Shown one piece after another: positions 42,783 through 49,226 of a stretch of 64,000 nt of DNA; position 1 is the first letter of the stretch, and every line of letters starts with the position of its first letter. The stretch is from Pseudomarimonas salicorniae (GTDB lineage Bacteria; Pseudomonadota; Gammaproteobacteria; Xanthomonadales; Xanthomonadaceae). The DNA is taken from the NCBI RefSeq assembly GCF_023156535.1, contig NZ_JALNMH010000001.1, positions 248,001-312,000 of the forward strand. The letters are read 5' to 3'. The notes beneath the pieces are model-generated. The model was not told the origin of the DNA and did not search any database. It saw only the letters and a list, made by a program, of their open reading frames with translations. A program made the position numbers and the translations under genes.

Positions 42783-43727
42783 TTACTCTGTGGCCTCGCA
42801 GCCGCGACCCGGAGGCGTGGTGATCCGGGTCAATTGCTGGGTGGAGTCGCCGAAGCGGGATGTGTAGGTGAACGTACCGAGGTCACAGGAAGAGAACCTG
42901 ATGTGCAGACTTCCCCACTCGGTATCGAACAGCACTGCCCCCGGCGCGAACGCCGAGCCGAAGTCGGCGCCGCTGGCGGTCTGCATCGCCACGGTGACTT
43001 CGTGATCGCCGACCGCGAAGGGCTGCGCACCGTTGACCCAGACCTGGGCCCCATCCCGATAGTCGTAGCCGTAGGCGATCAGGATACGGCGCGTCGCATC
43101 TTCCGGATCGCTGGCGATCTCAAGCACGATGCCGCGACCGCTGTTGGCGGGATCGAACCAGGAACCGCTGTGCGCGTCGAGGATCGGAAACGCGCCGTCG
43201 GCCACCTGGACGGCCCTGGTGATCAGAACCGGACGAAACGGCGCGTCGTCCCCGGTGGTTCTGCGCTCGTCGATATCCTCGACGGCGCCCATGCCGTAAA
43301 CCACGCGCCCGAACACCGTAAAGGAACCATCCAGCGACGTGTTGTCAGCGGTGTTGATGAAGAACTCGCTGCGCGCACTGTTGACGTTGGATCCTGACAG
43401 CGCCATGGCGATGGTGCCGTAGCGGTTCGACAGACCATTCCGCGGTTCGCCGGCGATCGCCGAGTAGGTCGGCAGACGAAGCTGTCCGTTCTGATCGAAT
43501 CGACCGGCCTGAATCACGAAGTCCCGGATCGAGCGATGGAAGATAAGCCCATCGTAGAAACCGTCGTTGACATAACGAAGCAGGTTCGCGGTATTGCGCG
43601 GCGCCCTGACATCGTCCAGCTCCAGCAGGATCGGACCCGCCTCGGTATCGAACAACACCCGCGGAGCCGCCGCGGCGGAAGAGACGGTCAGACAGGCGGC
43701 GAACGCCACCGTAAGGCTACGCATCAT
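42783..43727 (-). CDS. Secreted cyclophilin-type peptidyl-prolyl isomerase with extra C-terminal domain
   Basis: 314 residues. A signal peptide (SLTVAFAACLTVSSAAAA) is followed by a cyclophilin domain (about 22-180: ILLELDDVRAPRNTANLLRYV, FYDGLIFHRSIRDFVIQAG, SEFFINTADN, FTVFGRVVYGM). A C-terminal domain of about 125 residues begins SGSWFDPANSGRGIVLEI. This W-x-D/N-P-x-x-S-G-x-G motif recurs in exported proteins of Xanthomonadales and relatives, and its role is unknown. The cyclophilin part should speed proline isomerisation in the periplasm. The start ATGATG at 43727/43724 precedes the signal peptide. REP D copies flank the gene on both sides. Confidence 0.87.
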   Translation of the reverse strand: MMRSLTVAFAACLTVSSAAAAPRVLFDTEAGPILLELDDVRAPRNTANLLRYVNDGFYDGLIFHRSIRDFVIQAGRFDQNGQLRLPTYSAIAGEPRNGLSNRYGTIAMALSGSNVNSARSEFFINTADNTSLDGSFTVFGRVVYGMGAVEDIDERRTTGDDAPFRPVLITRAVQVADGAFPILDAHSGSWFDPANSGRGIVLEIASDPEDATRRILIAYGYDYRDGAQVWVNGAQPFAVGDHEVTVAMQTASGADFGSAFAPGAVLFDTEWGSLHIRFSSCDLGTFTYTSRFGDSTQQLTRITTPPGRGCEATE

Positions 43728-43805
43728 TCTGGGAACATCCGGACCACGAGAGGATCGAGGGTACCTTGGCGTGGTGGTTCTGTCAGTGCGCTGCAAATGG
43801 AGGCT

Positions 43806-43821
43806 GTGGGTGTCCACGATT
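43806..43821 (+). repeat. REP element D
   Basis: GTGGGTGTCCACGATT, exact, upstream of the cyclophilin gene and just downstream of the AbiEii-like stop. Confidence 0.8.
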
Positions 43822-43850
43822 GCGGCCTGAAGTGATAGGAGATGGCAGTG

Positions 43851-44696
43851 CTATTCCGCTTCCCGAAGGCCTTTTCGCAACGCTTTCAGACCCGCTCTCG
43901 CCCGATCGGGATCATTCCGATTCATCTCTGACGGCAGTACGCCAGGGACCTCATCGCTGCATTGCTCAACGAGGATGGCATCGAGCCGGTTGCGTCCGGC
44001 CACATCCAACAGCTGCCGAACATCGTGGCCGAGCATCCGGGGGCCGGAGTGCTCGTACTCGAAATTATCGTCTTCCAGCAATTGGCCGAACTCCTCGTAC
44101 AGGCGATCGGCATTTCCGGCTTCCAGATAGTTGCCGAGGATGAGCGCGAGGTCGGCGGCGTCCTTGCCCGGTTTGCGCCGATGTCGATCCTTCCAACAGA
44201 CGAGTTTGAGCATGGTCAGGGCAGGCAGGGAAACCAAGTTGGCTCGAACCTTCCCCGGTAACAGAATGGTATGTGCATCCCCCAATGCTTCGCGGAAACC
44301 GAACACGTCCATTTCCGGATCACCCTCGGGGGGCCATAGCAGGGCGCGATCCGCGGTCTCGACAGCACCGAAGGGGACGATGTCGATCAGATGCCCATCG
44401 GGATGCCGCAGCCGCTGGGGAGCTCTGGTTGGCTTGAACCCCTGATGGGCGATCAGCCGGTCTTTCAACGATTCGAACTCACTCCAACTCCCGACTGACA
44501 AGCCGAAATCGAGATCATCGGTTTTGCGGATGGTGGGTATCCCGTAGCGGTAGTGCAGCAACAGATCTCGAGCAAATGCCCCGGCGATGAGACAGCCGAT
44601 TCCCATCACTGCAGCCGCTTCCGTGACGGCGCCGATGACTGGGGCAACCGGAACCAGCTCAGCCTGCTGGGAAAAGTCGTGCCAGAAGTTCGTCAT
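43851..44696 (-). CDS. AbiEii-like nucleotidyltransferase, putative type IV toxin
   Basis: 281 residues. The nucleotidyltransferase core has LIAGAFARDLLLHYRYG followed by TDDLDFGLSV, giving the Gly-x-x-R-D loop and the metal-binding Asp60/61-x-Asp63. Then come KDRLIAHQGFK, IDIVPFG and TMLKLVCWKDRHRRKPGKDAADLALIL, typical of AbiEii/AbiGii nucleotidyl transferases. In AbiE systems this protein is the toxin that transfers nucleotides to RNA. Its start overlaps the 3' end of the upstream AbiEi-like antitoxin gene by 38 bases, as in other AbiE operons. It has no ribosome binding site of note, so translation is probably coupled. Confidence 0.8.
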   Translation of the reverse strand: MTNFWHDFSQQAELVPVAPVIGAVTEAAAVMGIGCLIAGAFARDLLLHYRYGIPTIRKTDDLDFGLSVGSWSEFESLKDRLIAHQGFKPTRAPQRLRHPDGHLIDIVPFGAVETADRALLWPPEGDPEMDVFGFREALGDAHTILLPGKVRANLVSLPALTMLKLVCWKDRHRRKPGKDAADLALILGNYLEAGNADRLYEEFGQLLEDDNFEYEHSGPRMLGHDVRQLLDVAGRNRLDAILVEQCSDEVPGVLPSEMNRNDPDRARAGLKALRKGLREAE

Positions 44697-45705
44697 AGAC
44701 TCGCCCAGCTGTTTCCAAACAGCGCGCCTCGCCAGTGGCCAGAAGGTCTGCATAGACCAAGGCCGGCGCCACCGTATCAGCGCGGCCTTGGTACTCCAGC
44801 GGCTTCCCCCAGAATGGCTTTCGCACCTCAAGGGCTTGATGGGTTCCGAGTAGACCGACTGGCCTCAGTTGTTGCTTGGCCATGAAGGCGAGCGGCATCT
44901 TGTCACCGTAAAGCGTCAGGACGCCAGGCTGCAGATACCCTTCCAGAAGGTGCGCCGCGGGCTCGCCACCCCAGCGAAGCCGATAGGGTTCCACCGGCCA
45001 CTCCTTCCAGGTTTCGAACTGAGGAGCATGATGTGTAGCCACCAACAGCTTGGGGCGCAACTGCTGGGCATAGCCCATAGCCCACTCGTCCAGAAGACGC
45101 TTGTCGGAGTTCAGGCGTTGGTTTCTTCCGGCCTTCAACAAACGCCCTGTCTGCCGAAGGTCGGCCAGCACCGTGGGCACCGTGCCGAGGGCTACACCCG
45201 CATTCGCAGCAATCGTCCTCTGCGTTGCATTGGCCAACTCTGGCTCACAGATCAGCGCGAACAGCACCTTCAGACCGGCCGGGGTGAAAGCCTGGCCTCC
45301 TCGACTCACGGTCATCTGAGCCTCTGGCTTGCGGCCAACGACGTAGACAAGGAAGTCGGGCGTTTCCAGATAGCAGTTGCCGGCTAGATCCACGAATCCA
45401 CGCTTCAACTCGCGAAGCCTCTCGGCCATTGGCGGTGTGATGCGCTCAGTCACCAGCAGGCCTGGGAGCCTGGTTGCGTGCTCTGCGTGGTCGAGTTGAG
45501 CCAGTGCCGCGCCCAGAGTTGCCGGGCCGATCGCAGGCTTGGTTTCAATCACGAACTCATGGCGCGCCTTGCCCCGAGCAATCGCCAGGATGGCATCAAC
45601 GTGACGTTTGGCGGCGGTCGGCTGCAACTCCGCACGAGCAGTCAGGCCAACGCCCAGTTGCTCTAGCGCTTCGGCGACGCCTTGGATGAGGTCGTTCTCG
45701 TTCAT
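44659..45705 (-). CDS. AbiEi-like antitoxin/regulator, putative type IV antitoxin
   Basis: 348 residues. The N-terminal part has a PD-(D/E)xK-like arrangement (HVDAIL with Asp37, FVIETKP with Glu54-x-Lys56), followed by GLLVTERITPPMAERLRELKRGFVDLAGNCYL. This fits the AbiEi_2-type antitoxin family. A winged helix-turn-helix follows (ATQRTIAANAGVALGTVPTVLADLRQTGRL). It should repress its own operon and neutralise the nucleotidyltransferase. The ATG at 45705 was chosen over a GTG at 45714. The pair lies inside the REP-rich accessory island. Confidence 0.8.
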   Translation of the reverse strand: MNENDLIQGVAEALEQLGVGLTARAELQPTAAKRHVDAILAIARGKARHEFVIETKPAIGPATLGAALAQLDHAEHATRLPGLLVTERITPPMAERLRELKRGFVDLAGNCYLETPDFLVYVVGRKPEAQMTVSRGGQAFTPAGLKVLFALICEPELANATQRTIAANAGVALGTVPTVLADLRQTGRLLKAGRNQRLNSDKRLLDEWAMGYAQQLRPKLLVATHHAPQFETWKEWPVEPYRLRWGGEPAAHLLEGYLQPGVLTLYGDKMPLAFMAKQQLRPVGLLGTHQALEVRKPFWGKPLEYQGRADTVAPALVYADLLATGEARCLETAGRVYDELLARLFPAG

Positions 45706-45873
45706 GGCTGTCACTGTCGCCCTGTTCGGCTCGTGGAGAGTGTGCCGTGAATCGAGACGATGTTCAATATTTATGCTTGTTCATTTATGGCGAACATGCC
45801 GCAGGATTGAACGCGGATCGATGAACGGCGGGGGATTCGTTCCCGGCGAATGGCCCGGTGCTCGCCCTTTCGA

Positions 45874-45986
45874 CGCAATCGCGCGTAATCGTCGCGCGTA
45901 ATCGCGTAATCGCGCGCGTAATCGTGGACACCCGCGCGTAATCGTGGACACCCACGTAATCGCGTCGCGCAATCGTGGACACCCAC
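45874..45986 (-). repeat. Cluster of REP D copies and CGCGTAATCG micro-repeats
   Basis: Reading along the plus strand: GCAATCGCGCGTAATCGTCG, then CGTAATCG repeated several times. Three AATCGTGGACACCC(G/A)C copies follow at 45920, 45940 and 45971. These are the reverse complement of the D repeats to the right of the RAYT gene. Spacing is irregular (20 and 31 bases), unlike CRISPR. Confidence 0.8.
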
Positions 45987-46425
45987 ATCCTGGTCCCTTT
46001 CCGACCCAGTCTCGCGGCGTTGTCCGATACCGCCTCGCCATCGGTGTGGCCATGCTTCCTCCATGGGTTATCCACGGTCCCAGCTGGTCCCACCCGGCGT
46101 CGCCGGCACCTTTCACTGCGTATCGCGCTGCGTGCGCCGGGCGTTTCTCTGCGGCAGCGATCCGCTTAGCGGTCGCTGCTTCGACCATCGCAAAGCCACG
46201 CAATCGTGGACACCCACATCCTGGTCCCTTTCCGACGCCGTCACGCGGCGTTGTCCGATACCGCCTCGCCATCGGGGTAGCCATGCTTTCTCCATGGGTT
46301 ATCCACGGTCCCAACTGGTCTCACCCGGCGTCGCCGGCGCCTTCCACTGCGTGTCGCGCTGCGTGCGCCGGGCGTTTCTCTGCGGCAGCGATCCGCTTAG
46401 CGGTCGTAGCTTCGACCATCGCAAG
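45968..46425 (+). repeat. 231-base tandem duplication covering REP D and the RAYT gene start
   Basis: The segment from CGCAATCGTGGACACCCAC to TTCGACCATCGCAA occurs twice, at about 45968-46194 and 46199-46425, offset by exactly 231 bases with few substitutions. Each unit holds one REP D copy and the sequence encoding the first ~44 residues of the RAYT. 231 is divisible by three, so the upstream copy is in frame with the gene. Confidence 0.88.
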
Positions 46426-47250
46426 GACTGGATCGAGGCGCGGCTGCTTGAGCTGGCCGGGATCTTCTCGATCTCGGTACTCGCCTACGCGGTGATGAGC
46501 AATCACGTACACGTTGTGCTGCGGGTGGATCCGGAGAACGCGGACGGCTGGACGGACGATGAAGTGGCCGCGCGCTGGGTACGGCTGTTTCCGGCCCGGG
46601 TGGATGGGGAGATCGACGCGGAGGCCTGTCGGCGCAAGGCCTGGATGCTGACCGGCAATGCCGAGCGCATGGCTGTCCTGCGCCAGCGGCTGGCGGACCT
46701 GTCCTGGTTCATGCGCTGCCTGTCGGAACCGCTGGCGCGCCTCGCGAATGGCGAAGACCGGTGCACCGGTCGCTTCTGGGAGGGGCGCTTCCGCTGCCAG
46801 GCCCTGCTGGATGACGAGGCGGTGCTGGCCTGTATGGCCTATGTCGACCTGAATCCGGTGCGGGCGGGCCTGGCGGAGGATCTGGCCGGCTCCAAACACA
46901 CCTCCATCCACCGCCGGCTCAGCGCGCACGCCACCGCCCAGGCCCAGCCGCTTCGCGAGGTCGCCGGTCCTGCGGCCATCGGCTTCCTGCCGATCAGCGA
47001 GGCGGACTACATCCGGCTGGTCGACTGGGCCGGACGACAATTGAACCCCGGAAAGCGCGGCATGATCGCCAGCAACGCCCCGCCCGCGCTCCCGGGTCAC
47101 ATCGAAGCCGAGAAGTGGCTCGACAAGGTGTCAGGTATCGAATCGCGATTCTGCCGCGCCATCGGCAGCGCCCAGGCGCTACTCGACAAGGCACAGGAGA
47201 TCGGCCAGCGCTGGCTGATGGTCAGGCGGGTGGCGCGGCAGCCGATGTAG
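46294..47250 (+). CDS. REP-associated transposase-like protein (RAYT, Y1/HUH family)
   Basis: 318 residues from the ATG in the second duplicate unit. The Y1 transposase fold shows PGVAGAFHCVSRCVRRAFLC, the HUH metal site in MSNHVHVVLRV (His71-x-His73), GRFWEGRFRCQALLDDEAVLACMAYVDLNPVRAGL and a C-terminal helical tail. RAYTs nick and move REP sequences. The surrounding D repeats, inverted on the two sides of the gene, are its likely targets. The Tyr expected in the helix before GRFWEGRF is not visible, so activity is uncertain. The frame continues upstream for 77 codons through the first duplicate unit to 46063. Confidence 0.85.
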   Translation: MGYPRSQLVSPGVAGAFHCVSRCVRRAFLCGSDPLSGRSFDHRKDWIEARLLELAGIFSISVLAYAVMSNHVHVVLRVDPENADGWTDDEVAARWVRLFPARVDGEIDAEACRRKAWMLTGNAERMAVLRQRLADLSWFMRCLSEPLARLANGEDRCTGRFWEGRFRCQALLDDEAVLACMAYVDLNPVRAGLAEDLAGSKHTSIHRRLSAHATAQAQPLREVAGPAAIGFLPISEADYIRLVDWAGRQLNPGKRGMIASNAPPALPGHIEAEKWLDKVSGIESRFCRAIGSAQALLDKAQEIGQRWLMVRRVARQPM

Positions 47251-47442
47251 CCAGAGGTGCAGGCGACAACAGTTGGCAACCGAAGGGCAGACACCGCGCC
47301 GAGCGGTGTGGCCTGCCTTGCATTCGGAACAGGCGCGCAACCTCGCTCTCCTCCTCGCCTTCAGCGCAGTCTTTCACCTGTGCAGGCACCGGCGATGGTC
47401 CCAGATCAGTGATCGCCGCGGATACGCTGACTGACCGAAGTA

Positions 47443-47476
47443 GTGGGTGTCCACGATTACGGTGTCCACGATTACG
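47443..47476 (+). repeat. REP D copy plus a truncated second copy
   Basis: GTGGGTGTCCACGATTACG is followed directly by a shortened GTGTCCACGATTACG. The orientation is opposite to the copies left of the RAYT gene. Confidence 0.8.
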
Positions 47477-47501
47477 GCACGGGAGGAAGGCCGGACCGCC
47501 G

Positions 47502-48011
47502 TCAGGCCAGGCGGCGCGCGTCCTTCAGGAGCAGCAACAGCTGCTGGTCGCGCAATGGAGAAGCGATGAAGCCGAAGCGTGTGTAGAAGCGCGCTGCGTC
47601 GTCGTCGATGGGGTGGGTCAACATCGCGCGGATGCCCGCATGCTCGGCGATCAACAGCGTGCGTCGGATGGCGTCTTGCAACAGACCGCAGCCGATACCG
47701 CCACCCTGATGCTGACCTGACACCGCCAGCCTCGCCAGGATCACCACCGGCACGGGATACTGACCCATGCCTTTGCGGATGCGCTCGGGCGCGTCCAGTG
47801 TGTCGACCTGACCGACGGTCAAGCTGTAGTAACCGGCCACGAGGTCGGTCTCATCGGTTACCACGAAGGTCTTGGCCGAGCCGCTGCCCTGGGCCTGTCG
47901 GGCGTGCCGTTTCAGCCAGTCATTCAGGACAGGCTTGCCGCAATCAAAGTTGTCTAGTCGATGTGTTTCCGCCAGCGGCGCCGGCGAACGCAGCGTCACT
48001 TCGTGTCCCAC
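47502..48011 (-). CDS. GNAT-family acetyltransferase toxin (TacT/AtaT-like)
   Basis: 169 residues with the GNAT fold. LDNFDCGKPVLNDWLKRHARQA is the N-terminal signature of TacT/AtaT-type toxins. Motif A is VILARLAVSGQHQGGGIGCGLL (acetyl-CoA loop Q-G-G-G-I-G), and ARFYTRFGFIASP is the C-terminal region with the conserved Tyr. Such toxins acetylate aminoacyl-tRNA and stop translation. The GTG start overlaps the upstream DUF1778 antitoxin gene by 16 bases, the standard antitoxin-toxin order. Confidence 0.9.
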   Translation of the reverse strand: MGHEVTLRSPAPLAETHRLDNFDCGKPVLNDWLKRHARQAQGSGSAKTFVVTDETDLVAGYYSLTVGQVDTLDAPERIRKGMGQYPVPVVILARLAVSGQHQGGGIGCGLLQDAIRRTLLIAEHAGIRAMLTHPIDDDAARFYTRFGFIASPLRDQQLLLLLKDARRLA

Positions 48012-48289
48012 GGCGCCCTGCGGGCAAACAGGTCGCGTAGCCCGTCGTTGGACTGCTCGGGACGCTCCAGCAGATCCATCAGCGCCTGGTACTGGCTTCC
48101 GGAAACGAAGAACAAGCGCTGATCAAGCAGCGTCTGTTCGGCGGCGGAGCACGCGCTGTCGAGGATGAAATCGGTCAGCGACTTGTGCGAAACCTCCGCA
48201 GCGCGGCGCAGCACCGCCTCCTGTTCGGGCGTGGCGCGCAAGCCGAGACGGGCGGAGCGGGCTGAAGTGGTGGGTGTCGGGGCGACCAT
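47996..48289 (-). CDS. DUF1778 antitoxin (TacA/AtaR-like)
   Basis: 97 residues. The ribbon-helix-helix part RSARLGLRATPEQEAVLRRAAEVSHKSLTDFILDSA is typical of DUF1778 antitoxins. The C-terminal extension with LFFVSGSQYQALMDLLERP wraps the toxin in known complexes. It should bind its own promoter and neutralise the downstream GNAT toxin. The ATG at 48289 lies in a segment resembling the D repeat (GTGGTGGGTGTC on the plus strand). Confidence 0.9.
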   Translation of the reverse strand: MVAPTPTTSARSARLGLRATPEQEAVLRRAAEVSHKSLTDFILDSACSAAEQTLLDQRLFFVSGSQYQALMDLLERPEQSNDGLRDLFARRAPWDTK

Positions 48290-48653
48290 GGCGTTGTCCG
48301 AGGTGTTAGCTCAATGGCCGCTATGTTAGTACGCTGGGCGTACGTAGTCCAGTCGGGCTCCCGGCTCCTGATCTTGCCAAGCGGTGCCCGCAGGCGCTTG
48401 GCATAGCTGGGGATCCACGATTGCCGCTCGATCCTCTCAAAGGAAGGAGCCTCCGGAAAAGTCGGGGCGGTTCAGCCTGTGGAGGGACCACGATTGCGCC
48501 AGAAGTAGTGGGTGTCCACGACTACGCCTCTTGGAAAGCGCGCGAGGGTCAGGCAATCAACGCGGCGACGGAAGATGTCCTCGGGTGACGCTTACATTGC
48601 GTTCGATTGCGTTCCACGATTGCGTGCGTGCGTCCACGATTGCGTGCGGCTGG
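48290..48653. repeat. Gap with REP D remnants
   Basis: No convincing gene. It contains one good D copy at 48508-48523 (GTGGGTGTCCACGACT) and degenerate CCACGATTGCG pieces near 48416, 48488, 48616 and 48631. The stretch at 48320-48350 (GCTATGTTAGTACGCTGGGCGTACG) is less GC-rich and may hold the promoter of the DUF1778-GNAT pair. Confidence 0.6.
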
Positions 48654-49226
48654 CTAGCTAATCCATGGCTTCCCAAAGAAGGTCTCGGTGAGCGCGAAAC
48701 CCTTGAGTTTATGCTTCTTAACAAGCGACTTGATGTTTTCGCAGACGTAGATGTCACCACCCACATGATCACTTGCTAAGAACAAACCCTCTTGTGGAGT
48801 GGTTTGTGGATCGAACGATGGCTCAAGAACTGCGGTTATATCGTGAGGAGGTAGGACACTTCGTTTGACTTTCGAGTTCTCTAGGTCGAGACAGTCGACG
48901 ACTCTTGTTGGATGAAACAGGCACCAGCCACTAGCTTCATCGCCAAGCTTTACCGGGTATAAGGTTCCGTACTTTGAGAACTCTTCGCCCAACGCATCAA
49001 GCGCGCGAGGACTCAGCATGTGCATAAAACCCGTGGTTCCCGGAAAATCGCCCCGAGGCGAGGGATTGCGCCCGCCGCCTCCGACCTCTACTGCGAAGGG
49101 TGCCACCCAATCCGCCATCGGAGGTCGTCGAACGTTTTTGTCGAATAGGTCCGCCGCTTGATCTGCCCTTGGTTCAAAAACGGAAAACTTGGATGAGAAC
49201 GCCCAGATGTATCTGGTCTCGCTCAT
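48654..49226 (-). CDS. Probable immunity protein for the AHH nuclease toxin (DUF1629/Imm11-like)
   Basis: 190 residues, cytoplasmic, no signal. The C-terminal half (GLFLASDHVGGDIYVCENIKSLVKKHKLKGFALTETF) resembles the DUF1629/Imm11-type immunity family, in which a G-D-I-F/Y-V strand precedes a helix and a L-x-G-F strand. Assignment to the exact family is tentative. The strongest evidence is position: its ATG overlaps the toxin stop codon (ATGA), so it is translated with the toxin. Base composition is clearly lower in GC than the island average, like the toxin tip, suggesting joint acquisition. Confidence 0.68.
   Translation of the reverse strand: MSETRYIWAFSSKFSVFEPRADQAADLFDKNVRRPPMADWVAPFAVEVGGGGRNPSPRGDFPGTTGFMHMLSPRALDALGEEFSKYGTLYPVKLGDEASGWCLFHPTRVVDCLDLENSKVKRSVLPPHDITAVLEPSFDPQTTPQEGLFLASDHVGGDIYVCENIKSLVKKHKLKGFALTETFFGKPWIS

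Noticed and set aside
45874-46220. Possible CRISPR array from closely spaced AATCGTGGACACCCAC repeats
   Set aside because: Repeats are only about 16 bases, spacing is irregular (20, 31 and 231 bases), the spacers are themselves repetitive, and no cas gene is present. REP elements explain it better.
46063-46293. N-terminal extension of the RAYT gene as its true start
   Set aside because: The extension is the translated first duplicate unit including a REP. The family begins at PRSQLVSPGVAGAFHCVSR, directly after the ATG at 46294.
45781-46314. 177- and 183-codon frames across the REP/duplication segment
   Set aside because: They translate the repeat units (for example RGHPHPGPFPT twice) and have no ribosome binding site or family.
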